NCBI GenBank assembly: GCA_021166835.1
Contig: JAJPEN010000015.1
Span: 1-64,000 of the forward strand
Reading direction: 5' to 3'
Length of the DNA stretch: 64,000 bases
Origin: Burkholderiaceae bacterium
GTDB taxonomy: Bacteria; Pseudomonadota; Gammaproteobacteria; Burkholderiales; Burkholderiaceae
The notes under the pieces were generated by a model. The model made no database searches and had not been told where the DNA came from. It saw nothing but the letters and a program-made list of their open reading frames with translations. Below are positions 51,277 to 60,917 of this stretch, one piece after another; within the stretch, counting starts at the first letter, position 1, and the number at the start of each line of letters is the position of its first letter. Position numbers and translations under genes: made by a program.

Positions 51277-54216
51277 TCAGCGCTTGCCGGCCGCGCCGCC
51301 CCGGTCGGTTCGTGAGCGACCGTCGGTCTCTGCCGTAGCCGGTTTCGCTGTGGTCTCAGGGTTTGGCGGCGGACCCATCACGGGCACGCCATCTTTGTCG
51401 AAGTGCCACTCGCCAATCGGCTCGACCTTGGGCGGTGTGCCAAGGTTGGGCTGGCTCGCGTTGGCGCCCACCGTATCCCAGACCGCTCGGTTTCCGCCAT
51501 GGTGGGGGCTGATCTTTCCAGTCCGCACCGAACCCTTGTAGTCCTTGCTGAGTGTTCCGGCGTCCTGCGCGACCTGAGCGCGACCCTTGTCGATCCTGTT
51601 TCTCGCTTCGGCCTCGCCGACGCTGGCGCGGCCGGACACATCATTGGCCACAGGTCCGGGAACGGCACGCTGTCGAGTCTGGAGCGCGCGGATCTCGGCT
51701 TCGTTGGTAGCGGTTTGTTGGCCGAGCGTGCTGCCGTCCGCCGGGCGTGCACTGTCGTCGTACTGCTCCCTGAGCGTTGAATCGGGCCAGCCCATGGTTT
51801 CCGGTAGCGGCCGCGACGGAATGAGCGGACTGTCGCTGGGAACGTAGCCCGTTGCCGAACTGCCGACGCGGGCGTAGGCGTAGGCGATCTCGGTCACCGC
51901 GCGCTGCAGCTTGATCGGATCCTCCTCGCGCAGGAGTCCGCGCTCGGCGAGACGTTGTGCTGCGTAGTTGGTGAAGTCGGTCTGCGTGCCACTGCTCCAC
52001 TCGCGCATGAACTGCGCGGTGCGGGCAAGTTCGCGCGCTCGACCATAGGCGTTGTCGCTGGAGGTCTGCCGCTCACTCGCTTCACGGAAGGACGAGTCAT
52101 AGCCGGTAGTGGACGTCGTCCGATTACCGCGCGCCCATTGATAGGCGTCTGAGGAGCGGAAGTCCTTGATCAGCGCGGTCGCCTCCGTGAGCTGTGCGTT
52201 CTCGACCGCCCTGCGTGCAAAGTCGTACGCGCTCTGAAGCATCTGCTGATCGACGGCTCGGCCTTCTGTCTTCGCGTCCGCACCGATTTCGGTCAACGGG
52301 ATCTTCGCGCCGATCGAAGCCGCGGCAGTGACGGTCTTGCCGACGGTCGAATCGTCGCTCAGCCCCAATCGTCGATTGACGTCACGGGCCACCGAGTTGA
52401 GGGTCTGGAACTGCGTGCTGGAGGAGCCGCCTTCGGATGTCGTCGTTTCGCGAGATCTCTGTCCGGAGCGCTCGTAGCTTTCCTGAATGCCGAGCGCCCG
52501 GGTCAGCGCGGTTGCCTGGCTGCGCTGCATCGCCTCGCGTTCGGTGCGTGCGAATGTCTCGGCTTCGCGTGCACTTTCACCCACGGCGTTTGCCTGACGT
52601 TCGGTAACGGTGAAGGTGCTGATCAACCGTGAGAGATTCGCTTGGTAGCGGAACACGCCGGCATCGGGGCCGCTGCCCAGGGTGGTTGTGCCGTGCGCGT
52701 CGGTCGTCGTCGACATGAAGGCCGAAGACCGCGTCGGAGCGAGCTGCTGCTGATCCATCGAGACTGCGCTCTGCGTGATGCTGCCTTTCGAGGTGGCTGC
52801 GGCTTCTGCCGATGCCGCGGACTGGATGGCACCGACGCCGGTGACCGCCTGGAACGCCACTTCGCCACCCTTGATGATGGCGGTGGCGATGATCGGGATC
52901 GAGATCACCATGTAGCCGGCGATGGCCTGGTCGGAGACCGCGCCACCGTAGATACTCGCCGCGGTTTCGAGTGCGAGACCTTGCGCGACCGTGCCCATCT
53001 TCGCGGCGGCTTCGAGGTTGCGCGCGCTGGCGAGCGTGGCGACATAATTGAGGATCGCGTAGAGCGGCGGCCACAGTTGAATCCACACGAGACTCATCGC
53101 GAAGCTCTTGATGGCCATCGCGAGTCCACGGCCTTGCGCCAACAGGAAGAGCAGGAACACGAAGGGGAAGACCGCATAGACGACGGCCTCGATCACGTTT
53201 CTCACCAACGGCAGCGCCTGCTCGGCGATTCTGCTCATCGTCATGAACGAGGAGTTCACCGACGCGGTGGCGTTGGCGCGCGCGGTGGCGATCATGAGTG
53301 CTGCCGGGTCGTTGAGCTTCTGACCGGCGAGACTGCGGGCGTCCTGCACGAGATTGATCATGATGTTCTGGCGCAGCAGATCGCCGGCGCCCTGTGCGGC
53401 GGTGGCGATTTTCGTCTTGTAGTAAGCCTGTTCGATCTGCCCGTCGATAGCGGTGAGCGCGGCGGCTGGCTCCAGCGTGGGGTTCAGCTGAAAAGCGAGG
53501 ATCGAGCGGGCGTGCGCGACTTCCGCCGGCAGGCGCGCAGCGAGCCAGGTGTAGGCGTTCGGACAGGTGTCGACCTGCACCCGGTTGCCGTACGTGGTGA
53601 AGCGCGCCGGGTTGGGTGTGCCCATCAGCGACCACACGTCGGTGCTGCGCGCGAAAGCGGACGGGTCGATCGTGCCGTCCTGCAGGTCGTAGACCGTGCA
53701 GTTGTGGACGAAGGCGATGAGATCGGTGCGCAGTTGCGGGTCGGAGATGTTGGCCGCGCGCGAGGCCTGGATGAGGCGATTGCCGAAGAGCACGCCGTTC
53801 TTCTGGTAGGCAAGCTCTGGTGGCAGTTGCGCATCGGCGGCGGGAATGACCTGGAACGCCGTCTCGAAGAACCGCGTCATCACGTCGCCTACTTTGCTCG
53901 TGGCGTGTCCGAAGAAGGCCACGCCGAGCGGTACGTTTCCCACAGCCACCGGGGGCTGGCTCGCAAGCTTGTCGACGATGACGACGGTCGACTTGGGCAG
54001 GAAGAGCGCGTAGTAGACGAACAAGAATCCCATCAGCCAGGCCCAGCCGTGGAACTTGCCCGGCGTGAAAAGCCCGGCGAAGGCGGCGACCAGCACGCCG
54101 GTGACCGCAATCGTCTTGATGAGGCCGAAGTAGTCCGCTCCGCCCATGATGGCGGCGATCGCGTTGAACACTCCGGTCAGCGTATCGACGTTGCCGTAGG
54201 CGTAGATCTCGAACAT
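51277..54216 (-). CDS. traG: Conjugation protein TraG (F-type, N-terminal domain)
   Basis: A 979-residue inner-membrane protein of the F-type mating system. The N-terminal TraG domain has several hydrophobic helices (LIKTIAVTGVLVAAFAGLF; FPFVFLLFLLAQG; GYMVISIPIIATAIIKGG) and FEIYAYGNVD at the start. The long C-terminal half is hydrophilic and Ser/Thr/Ala-rich. In F, TraG helps pilus assembly and mating-pair stabilisation and entry exclusion recognition. It is the last gene of the tra operon, 26 bases after traH. Confidence 0.92.
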   Translation of the reverse strand: MFEIYAYGNVDTLTGVFNAIAAIMGGADYFGLIKTIAVTGVLVAAFAGLFTPGKFHGWAWLMGFLFVYYALFLPKSTVVIVDKLASQPPVAVGNVPLGVAFFGHATSKVGDVMTRFFETAFQVIPAADAQLPPELAYQKNGVLFGNRLIQASRAANISDPQLRTDLIAFVHNCTVYDLQDGTIDPSAFARSTDVWSLMGTPNPARFTTYGNRVQVDTCPNAYTWLAARLPAEVAHARSILAFQLNPTLEPAAALTAIDGQIEQAYYKTKIATAAQGAGDLLRQNIMINLVQDARSLAGQKLNDPAALMIATARANATASVNSSFMTMSRIAEQALPLVRNVIEAVVYAVFPFVFLLFLLAQGRGLAMAIKSFAMSLVWIQLWPPLYAILNYVATLASARNLEAAAKMGTVAQGLALETAASIYGGAVSDQAIAGYMVISIPIIATAIIKGGEVAFQAVTGVGAIQSAASAEAAATSKGSITQSAVSMDQQQLAPTRSSAFMSTTTDAHGTTTLGSGPDAGVFRYQANLSRLISTFTVTERQANAVGESAREAETFARTEREAMQRSQATALTRALGIQESYERSGQRSRETTTSEGGSSSTQFQTLNSVARDVNRRLGLSDDSTVGKTVTAAASIGAKIPLTEIGADAKTEGRAVDQQMLQSAYDFARRAVENAQLTEATALIKDFRSSDAYQWARGNRTTSTTGYDSSFREASERQTSSDNAYGRARELARTAQFMREWSSGTQTDFTNYAAQRLAERGLLREEDPIKLQRAVTEIAYAYARVGSSATGYVPSDSPLIPSRPLPETMGWPDSTLREQYDDSARPADGSTLGQQTATNEAEIRALQTRQRAVPGPVANDVSGRASVGEAEARNRIDKGRAQVAQDAGTLSKDYKGSVRTGKISPHHGGNRAVWDTVGANASQPNLGTPPKVEPIGEWHFDKDGVPVMGPPPNPETTAKPATAETDGRSRTDRGGAAGKR

Positions 54217-54241
54217 GCCGGCTCGCGGTTCGTGCGCCGAG

Positions 54242-55714
54242 CTACGAGCCGCGCTTGCTGCTGCTCGCGCTGAAGTCGAGCATCGCTTTCACCGACGATG
54301 GCATCGAGCTCCACAATTGCCGCTCGAGCGTTTGCAGATCCTGCGTCATCGAGCCGACCGAGCGCACCTTGGCGTAGGCGGTCTGCTTCTCGGTGATGAT
54401 CTGGCGCTGCGCTTCGCGTGCGTTTTCGCGAATCGCATCGAGGTACTGCTGCTCGATGCTGGTGCGCTCGAGCGACTGCGACAATGCGGTCGTCGCCTGG
54501 CGGATCGCGCGGCTCAGGAACGTTTCGGCGTAGTCCAACGCGATCACGTCCTTGTAGGTCTCGATCAGCGTCTCGGCGGTGCTCGAGCCCGGCACGGCGT
54601 TGGCGATCGACAACATCCGGTAGACGGGTTCGGTCGTGTTGTTCACGAACCCGATATCGGCAGGCTGCTGCGGGCTGCGCGTGGCGATGTTCTCCGACAT
54701 CCGGTGCAGGCGCTCGGAGACCAGACTGGTGAAGGGCTTGGCCGAGACAGTCGCGCGCGTCGGATTCAGGCACTCGGCCGGTTCGTCGCACACGTACACC
54801 TCGATGTCGACGCGGCCGCTTGCGGCCGATGCGCCGTGGCCGAGCAGCAGGTCGCGCAGGCCCACGATCGTGGGCTCGGCGTAGCGTGGGCTGGCGCCGC
54901 TGCCGTCGTCGGCGGGCGGGTGCAGGATCACTGTGCCGATCACGCTCATGATCAGCTCTTTTTCCTGCCGGCTGATCATCCCACTGACCTGATTGAGTGC
55001 GAGCCAGGTGACGTTGCCCTTGACGAAGGTGGTGTTGCGCACGTTCGGGTCGGCGCTGTTGGCGGCGGTCTTCACGACGCTCGGAGCGTTGGTCGCGCAG
55101 GTCAGGCGCGCTTCGGCCCGGTCGGAGACACTGCCCAGGTACTGCGAGATGTTCGCGCAGCCGCTCATCATCGAGTTGTCGTACTCGCCCACCGCGCCGT
55201 TCACCAGCGCCTGCGCGGCTTCGCACGAGTTGATATTCATCGCGTTGATCTTGTTGATCTGGTCCTGCAGTTCGGTGAGGAGCTTGTCGATGTCGGGCGA
55301 GATCGACTGCAGCGCCAGCTTGAAGGCGTAGCCCACGGCACTGGCACCGATGTTCTGCAGCAGCGCGATGAACTGCCGCTTGTTGATGAAGGAAAACGCC
55401 CCACCGTACAGATCGATGCCGCCGCAGCCGGCGCGCAGGCTGGGCAGTTGCGCGCTCGCCAGCGGATAGTTGCGCCCTGGCGCACGCATCATCAGGCTGC
55501 CGCCGGTGTAGAGGTTCATCGCCTGGCCGCGAAACGCGCCCGGCGCCGTGACGTTGCCCAGCGCACCGAGGTCGTCGAACATCGCCTGCATTTCGGTGTT
55601 CAGGTCGGCCGCGTGAGTTGCGAGCGGTGCCGCCGCCATCGACACGGCGAGCAGGGCTGCGAGGAGGCGCCTTGCGAAGGGTCGGAACGGGCGGGTGTCC
55701 GGTGCGTGTGCCAT
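54242..55714 (-). CDS. traH: Conjugation pilus assembly protein TraH
   Basis: A 490-residue exported protein of the F-type mating system, involved in pilus assembly. Signal peptide near LLAALLAVSMAAAPLATHA, then AFRGQAMNLYTGGSLMMRAPGRNYPLA and cysteine pairs (GCGGIDLYGGAFSFI, NSCEAAQ). Between traF and traG, the usual order in F. Confidence 0.93.
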   Translation of the reverse strand: MAHAPDTRPFRPFARRLLAALLAVSMAAAPLATHAADLNTEMQAMFDDLGALGNVTAPGAFRGQAMNLYTGGSLMMRAPGRNYPLASAQLPSLRAGCGGIDLYGGAFSFINKRQFIALLQNIGASAVGYAFKLALQSISPDIDKLLTELQDQINKINAMNINSCEAAQALVNGAVGEYDNSMMSGCANISQYLGSVSDRAEARLTCATNAPSVVKTAANSADPNVRNTTFVKGNVTWLALNQVSGMISRQEKELIMSVIGTVILHPPADDGSGASPRYAEPTIVGLRDLLLGHGASAASGRVDIEVYVCDEPAECLNPTRATVSAKPFTSLVSERLHRMSENIATRSPQQPADIGFVNNTTEPVYRMLSIANAVPGSSTAETLIETYKDVIALDYAETFLSRAIRQATTALSQSLERTSIEQQYLDAIRENAREAQRQIITEKQTAYAKVRSVGSMTQDLQTLERQLWSSMPSSVKAMLDFSASSSKRGS

Positions 55715-55723
55715 GCGGGTTCC

Positions 55724-56563
55724 TCAGGGGCGGTCTGTGCTCGTGTTTTCCCCGAGCGCAGCGAGGCGCTCGACGAGTTCGCTCATCGACATGACACCGA
55801 ATCCGACCGGGGTGATCTCGCGGGTGGCCGGTGCGGTGAGGTAGAGCGCCGGCACGGCTGTGGCATTCAGGCGTGCAGCCATCCCGTTGTCGGGTCGGGC
55901 GTTGGGGTACTCGGGCAGCGCGCGGCCATCCAGGCTGATTGCGAGCACGGTGAACCCGAACGCCTCTTCGAATCGCTTGAGGATCGGCGCAAAACGATGG
56001 CAATGCGGACAGTCGCTGCGGAAGACGAAGATGAGGCCATGCGTGGCGGCGAGGCTTTCGACGCTTCGTTTCTGCCGGTCGCGCTGCTGCTCGTCGAAGA
56101 CGTTAATCGCCATTGCGTTGGTGGGCCGTCCGGTCAGTCCGTAGTCCAGATCGGGCACGCGCCAGACCAGCCGCTGCCAGCGCTGGGCGAAATGTTCGGA
56201 CCGGTCCATCACCATCCGCTGGTAGCGCATGTAGGCGACGAGATTGGCGTCGCTCGGGTTCATGATGGCGATGCGCTTCAGATTCTCGAGGCGCTCTTGC
56301 ATCGCTTCGAACTCGATCAGCTCGCGCGGTGGTTTTGCCGCATCCGGCTTCGGTCGGGGCGCGCGCCGCGGCGGGTCCCGGTACCAGAACCAACCTTCGC
56401 GGTGGCGCAGCCAGTACGCGGCATCGTGCGGGTCGGCGGCGATCCGTACCTGGTCGTCTGCACCCGGTACGGGCGACGCGTGAACGCACAGCATCATGGC
56501 GACGAGAAGCACCGCCACGGTGGTGCGCGCGCCCAGGCGGCTCGAACGCACGGTTGCGCGCAT
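55724..56563 (-). CDS. traF: Conjugation protein TraF (thioredoxin-like)
   Basis: A 279-residue exported protein with a thioredoxin fold; the active site is CPHC (FVFRSDCPHCHRFAP). N-terminal YWLRHREGWFWYRDP is the family hallmark. In F, TraF works with TraH and others in pilus assembly and disulphide chemistry. It follows a small unknown gene by one codon. Confidence 0.93.
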   Translation of the reverse strand: MRATVRSSRLGARTTVAVLLVAMMLCVHASPVPGADDQVRIAADPHDAAYWLRHREGWFWYRDPPRRAPRPKPDAAKPPRELIEFEAMQERLENLKRIAIMNPSDANLVAYMRYQRMVMDRSEHFAQRWQRLVWRVPDLDYGLTGRPTNAMAINVFDEQQRDRQKRSVESLAATHGLIFVFRSDCPHCHRFAPILKRFEEAFGFTVLAISLDGRALPEYPNARPDNGMAARLNATAVPALYLTAPATREITPVGFGVMSMSELVERLAALGENTSTDRP

Positions 56564-56974
56564 CTATTCTTCTCCCGCAAGCGTGCCGTCTCGGCAAAAG
56601 CTGACCTGCCAGCGCAGCTCCTGATCGGCGCGCTCGCCGTGCTCGAGCACGGCGCGCTGGTGCGTGACGATTTCGAGCCGGGCGCAGCCGTGCTGCGGCA
56701 GATCGTGCAGGCGCGTGACGTCGATCTCGATCGGTGCGGTGGCGTCGAACCGGCGCCGCACATAGTCGGCGCCCGCACCGGTGAGCACTCCGCGCGCCGC
56801 GCCGTGCTCGATGGCAAGCTTCAGCAGCGGCCGGATTTCGGTGACCGCCATGCGTTGCGCTGTTTGCGCATGGCTGCAGACGGCGAGAAATGCGCTGAGC
56901 AGAATTGCGGGGACTCTTGCGCCGAACACGAATCGTTCAGTCGGTGTGGCGGCAATGCGAGCAGTGCGCATCAT
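56564..56974 (-). CDS. Small exported protein in the tra operon
   Basis: A 136-residue protein with a signal peptide (RVPAILLSAFLAVCSHAQT), two cysteines and an acidic end. It begins within the stop of traN (ATGATG) and ends just before traF, so it is coupled to both. I do not recognise it as a standard F-type gene; its place between traN and traF suggests a periplasmic helper. Confidence 0.7.
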   Translation of the reverse strand: MMRTARIAATPTERFVFGARVPAILLSAFLAVCSHAQTAQRMAVTEIRPLLKLAIEHGAARGVLTGAGADYVRRRFDATAPIEIDVTRLHDLPQHGCARLEIVTHQRAVLEHGERADQELRWQVSFCRDGTLAGEE

Positions 56975-58182
56975 GGCCGGAAGTAGCTGTCGATGCGCTG
57001 CTGCGCGCGCTGCTGGAGTTCGCCCACGTTCGGCAGGCTCGGTGCGATCTCCGCATAGAACTCGCTGAGGTCCATGCGCGCGAAGTCCAGCGATTGCAGT
57101 TGCGCAAGCGTGAAGCCGCGGCAGTCGGGACGTCTGGCGGCGCCCCAGCCGCGAGCGAGTTGCGCTCGGCCCTGTTCGTTCAGGATGCGCGACAGACGCG
57201 AGTTGAAGCAGCAGTACGACTGCGTGGTCTCGACGCAGGTGCGAATGATCCTCAGGCGCTTCGAGCAGTAGCTGCCGAGGTTGTGGCACAGGCGGTTGTC
57301 GCGCTTCATTGCGAGGATCTGCTCGGCATCCTTGCAGTTCAGGAGCCCCGAGACCTGGATCGCGATCATCGCCATCGTCCACGGGCCGGGGGCGAGCGAG
57401 GTGACGAACGAGCTCACCGAGATGTCGCCGGCAATGAGTCCGGCCAGTGCCGAGGAGCCGCCCCCGGCGCCGAAGAGTGCCCCGAACCCGGAGATCACCA
57501 GATCCGGTGCGTCGGCCGTAAAGAGCGCATCGAAGGTGTAGCTCGAGCCGACCGCACCAGCCGCGTGCCCGCCGGCGCCTGCGATCAGGTTCAGGTTCGA
57601 GAAAAGCGAGCCATCGGTGCCGCCGCCCTTGCAGCAGTTCACCAACCCGAAGAGCTTCTTGCGGCAGCGGTTGTCGTAGCCCTTGAACACTTCCAGCGTG
57701 TCGGGATCGAGGTACTGGCCGGCTTCGCGCTGCGCTTCCAGTCCGGCCACGGCACGCGCGAAGTCCGCATCGGGCTCGTATCCGGTGTCGAAGCAGTAGC
57801 CGTTCAGGCAATATCGCTGGCCGGCACAGTTCGTCACCGTGGACGTGCTGCCAGGGGCGCTGCGGCACTGCCAGCGCTCTTCGCTCAGCAGGCAAGCGCC
57901 CTGTGGGCCCGTGTCCATGCACGTTGACGCGACCTGGCTGCAACCGCGGTCGCTCAGTGGCTGGCAATCGTCGGTGCTGTCCGCTGCGATGCAGGTATAG
58001 GTTGCGCGCGAGCGCCAGCAATCGCGCTGTACGACATGTCCGTCGATGATGCGGGTTTCGGGGCCTTCGGCGCAGCTCTCGGCGCTCTGATAGCAATCGG
58101 CGGCGCGGGCGGGCGCGGATGCATAAAGGCCCAGCGCAAGCGCGCAGACTGCGGTTAAGGCGAAATGGGGTACCGCTCTCAT
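56971..58182 (-). CDS. traN: Conjugation protein TraN, C-terminal-type half
   Basis: A 403-residue exported, Cys-rich protein. It has its own signal peptide (FALTAVCALALGLYASAPARA). The pattern YCLNGYCFDTGYEP, FKGYDNRCRKKLFGLVNCC is the TraN hallmark; in F this outer-membrane adhesin stabilises mating pairs. Full-size TraN is longer and one chain; here a separate upstream gene supplies a second part. Its ATG overlaps that gene's stop by four bases. Confidence 0.88.
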   Translation of the reverse strand: MRAVPHFALTAVCALALGLYASAPARAADCYQSAESCAEGPETRIIDGHVVQRDCWRSRATYTCIAADSTDDCQPLSDRGCSQVASTCMDTGPQGACLLSEERWQCRSAPGSTSTVTNCAGQRYCLNGYCFDTGYEPDADFARAVAGLEAQREAGQYLDPDTLEVFKGYDNRCRKKLFGLVNCCKGGGTDGSLFSNLNLIAGAGGHAAGAVGSSYTFDALFTADAPDLVISGFGALFGAGGGSSALAGLIAGDISVSSFVTSLAPGPWTMAMIAIQVSGLLNCKDAEQILAMKRDNRLCHNLGSYCSKRLRIIRTCVETTQSYCCFNSRLSRILNEQGRAQLARGWGAARRPDCRGFTLAQLQSLDFARMDLSEFYAEIAPSLPNVGELQQRAQQRIDSYFRP

Positions 58183-59168
58183 TGCGCACGAGCCTCGAGG
58201 GCGGCGCAGCCGTTCGTCCAGCGGTCGTTGAAGCTCACCGTGGTCGGCATCACGAAGGTGCTTGCGCTGGACTGGGTCGTGCCCTCGCAGGGGTTCTCCA
58301 GCGACAGGCCGATCGTGCAGTTCGCTCCCGAGCAGCTCTGGGTAAACGAGCTTCGGTAGCAGGCAGTCGCGTCGATCCGGGACGGGCCCGGGGTCTGCGC
58401 GATCTGCGTGTTCAGGCGCCCGGGGACGTCGAGCGAGCCGAGATCCAGGCGGAGCTCGTTTGTGGTCTTGCCGAAGGTGACGACGTGCACTGCGTAGCCG
58501 CTGGTCGTGCAGCGGAAATCGAACGCGTAGTAGTCGACGCAGGTGGGGCAGGCGTCGACCGTGATCCGGGTGAGGAACTCGCCCGCAGAGCAAGCTGGGA
58601 TCTCGACCGGGGTGACGACGAGCACCCGATCGCAGGTGGCGGTTTCCAGCTTGCGATAGCGGTGGCAGATCGCCGTCTCGAAGCGATCGGACGTGCTCGT
58701 CGTCCGGGTGGCGCAGCCGCTGTAAGTGCCGGCGAGATTGCCGGCGATCGCTTGCGGATCGGCGCTGATCGCGCGGCCTTGCGCCAGCAAGGGGTCGGTG
58801 GGTGCGACGGGGATGTTCGGGCGGCGAGCCGGGTTGGTTTGCGAGAACTGCACGCCGGTGCACGAGGGGTCGGTCGCAGTCGGGCCGCTGCACACACGAG
58901 TTTGTGATGCTGCCTCGGATTCCAGATCGGCGCTGCCGAAGTAGTGGGTCTGCGACGGGTTGGAGGTGTAGTGCGGGACGATCGACTGCGCGTTGCCCTC
59001 GGTGATGGTGCCGTGCGCGGTTGCGTTGCCGCTTCGGCCGAACGTTTTTCCCTGCTCGAAGACGTCGCCCAGCGACGGTTGCGCCTGCGTGAAGGCGACC
59101 GGCAACGTCGCGAGTAGTGCGACGACGAATCCGGGAAGCCTGCGGATACGGCATCTGGCGGACCGCAT
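58179..59168 (-). CDS. TraN-like exported protein, N-terminal-type half
   Basis: A 329-residue Cys-rich exported protein with signal peptide LPGFVVALLATLPVAFTQAQ. The start (GDVFEQGKTFGRSGNATAHGTI) and Cys pattern match the N-terminal part of long TraN proteins, and the end (SFNDRWTNGCAALEARAQ) also is TraN-like. Since each half has its own signal peptide and the stop/start overlap is ATGA, this is an ordered two-gene TraN, not a random break. Confidence 0.78.
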   Translation of the reverse strand: MRSARCRIRRLPGFVVALLATLPVAFTQAQPSLGDVFEQGKTFGRSGNATAHGTITEGNAQSIVPHYTSNPSQTHYFGSADLESEAASQTRVCSGPTATDPSCTGVQFSQTNPARRPNIPVAPTDPLLAQGRAISADPQAIAGNLAGTYSGCATRTTSTSDRFETAICHRYRKLETATCDRVLVVTPVEIPACSAGEFLTRITVDACPTCVDYYAFDFRCTTSGYAVHVVTFGKTTNELRLDLGSLDVPGRLNTQIAQTPGPSRIDATACYRSSFTQSCSGANCTIGLSLENPCEGTTQSSASTFVMPTTVSFNDRWTNGCAALEARAQ

Positions 59169-59170
59169 GT

Positions 59171-59875
59171 TCAGGGTCCCTTCAGTCGTACCAGGAGCGG
59201 CGCCACGAGCGGCTGCGCGTCTGGATGTTCTCGGGCGAGTACGTCGAGCGCGTGATCGAGGCTCACGTCTCCCGATACGCTGACGAAGCCGGGCGGAATC
59301 CGGCATTCGGTACCGCATGTGGATCGGCTCGCGCGTGGGTCGAGATCGAGGACGAAGGTCGGCGCGTGCTCGATCCGGTAGCGTGTGAAGGCTTCCGGGT
59401 CGATCACCCATGCAACCCGGTGCTCACCGATCAGGTCGGATACGGCCGTGAGCGTCTGACGCATGGAGCCTGCTTTCAAGCCACGCAGTACGAGCACCGC
59501 ACCGCTGCGTGCAGCTTGATCGATCAGTAGTTGCAGGCTTGCGCGTGGCATCGCCAGCGTGACGAAGATGCGCACCGCACTGGTTGCCGTCGCCGGTGCG
59601 GGCTTCGTGAGCGGTGCGCCCGAGCGCGCGAGCGTCTCGATGTCGATCGGCGCCGGTGCGTGCGGGAGATCGATGCGCGGCGGCGCCGGCGCCGGCTGTA
59701 GGTCGAGCTGATCGGGACGCGGGAAAGGGTGCGTTTGCCGGGCGCGTTCGATCTCGGCGGCGTCGGGCCAGTTCGGGGTCTGCGCATGACCGGCGCTGAT
59801 CGTGAGAAGCACGAATGCGCAGGCGCCCAGCGCGAGCGCAGATTTTCCGGCGAGCGGGCGCATCTCCGGGTGCAT
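59171..59875 (-). CDS. trbC: Conjugation protein TrbC, F type
   Basis: A 234-residue exported protein with a signal peptide (ALALGACAFVLLTISAGHAQ), a Pro-rich linker and a C-terminal domain VRIFVTLAMPRASLQLLIDQAARSGAVLVLRGL, the F-type TrbC hallmark. TrbC takes part in pilus assembly together with TraW. It lies between traU and traN as in F-like systems. The ATG 59875 is one base before the traU stop. Confidence 0.88.
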   Translation of the reverse strand: MHPEMRPLAGKSALALGACAFVLLTISAGHAQTPNWPDAAEIERARQTHPFPRPDQLDLQPAPAPPRIDLPHAPAPIDIETLARSGAPLTKPAPATATSAVRIFVTLAMPRASLQLLIDQAARSGAVLVLRGLKAGSMRQTLTAVSDLIGEHRVAWVIDPEAFTRYRIEHAPTFVLDLDPRASRSTCGTECRIPPGFVSVSGDVSLDHALDVLAREHPDAQPLVAPLLVRLKGP

Positions 59876-59876
59876 C

Positions 59877-60917
59877 TCAATACGCGCCGGCACAGCAGTT
59901 CCGCTTGCGAAAGATCTGGTAGGTGAAGTCTTCGCCGGTGACCGGCCAGGACTTGCCCGCACCCCAGATCGTCGTCGTGCGGCCGTAGGGCTGGCAGCAC
60001 TGACCGGCATGTTTGGTGGTTGCCGGTACCGGATGGAGCATCTGCAGTTTGTAGTGCGTCTTGTCCATGATCGGCAGCGGGTACAGGCCGCACAGACCGC
60101 GCGAGCCGGCGCCGGTGAAGGTGGTGAATTGCCGGTGCATCTTCGCCGTCAGGCGTTCGGCGATCAGGGTCGAGGCCTGCACGCCGCCGATATGGGTGGC
60201 GACGTGTCCGTTCATCGGGTAGAGCGACCCCTGGCAGCCGGCGCACCAGAAGAGGCTTGCAATGGGAAACCCGGCACTGGCGGCCACGCAATCGGCGGCG
60301 CACGCGGCTTTGGCCGGCGTGTTGGCAAAAAGCACCGCTTCGGGGTTCAGGATCGCCGTGAGCTCGTCGTCGGCCCAAAGCGGATCGACCTCGGTGAGGT
60401 AGGCCAGATCGAGCGATCCCTCTTCCAGACACGGGAAGTCGAGCAGCACTTCGAGCCAGCTGAAGATCGGGTTGGCGTACCAGTGCGCGTGATAGAAGCT
60501 GTTGCGCGTCTGGCTGTCGAGTCCGACCTGTGCGCCGCGCGGCACGGACATACCGGGATCCAGTGCGATGCCGCCCAGACCGACCATGCAAAAGGGCGTG
60601 CGCGTCACGTCCACCATGCGTACCGGCTCCCAGAAGCCGATCGACACGCCGACGCGCGGCGGGTTGCCGCAGTAGCAAACCGGCGAGGACGGATTGCCGA
60701 TGTCGGGCTGAGCGTCGGAGAGGATCGATGCCGAGCCGATGGTGAGCGGAAAGACGCAACTCCAGCAGATGTCGGTGACCGGATTCATGAAGCGCCCGTG
60801 ACAGGTCGGGCCGGTCGCGGCCGCACCGGATGCGAGCGCAAGCAACCACACGGCGAGCGCGACCAGTGCGAAGCGCAACCGGGCAAGTCGGTGCGGTGCG
60901 GGGTTAACGGAGCTCAT
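59877..60917 (-). CDS. traU: Conjugation protein TraU
   Basis: A 346-residue exported Cys-rich protein, with many Cys pairs (CWSCVFPLTIGS, CYCGNPPRVGVSIGFWEP, CAGCQGSLYP). TraU is needed for DNA transfer in F. Signal peptide FALVALAVWLLALASGAAA. It overlaps the end of traW by a few bases. Confidence 0.93.
   Translation of the reverse strand: MSSVNPAPHRLARLRFALVALAVWLLALASGAAATGPTCHGRFMNPVTDICWSCVFPLTIGSASILSDAQPDIGNPSSPVCYCGNPPRVGVSIGFWEPVRMVDVTRTPFCMVGLGGIALDPGMSVPRGAQVGLDSQTRNSFYHAHWYANPIFSWLEVLLDFPCLEEGSLDLAYLTEVDPLWADDELTAILNPEAVLFANTPAKAACAADCVAASAGFPIASLFWCAGCQGSLYPMNGHVATHIGGVQASTLIAERLTAKMHRQFTTFTGAGSRGLCGLYPLPIMDKTHYKLQMLHPVPATTKHAGQCCQPYGRTTTIWGAGKSWPVTGEDFTYQIFRKRNCCAGAY

Noticed and set aside
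52642..54273. 543-residue plus-strand frame opposite traG
   Set aside because: Shadow of traG with biased composition.
54215..56986. 923-residue plus-strand open frame opposite traH and traF
   Set aside because: Shadow of strongly supported tra genes; no ribosome site or domain.
58179..58182. TraN split seen as a frameshift or sequencing error
   Set aside because: The downstream half has its own signal peptide and an ATGA overlap, so two real genes are more likely.
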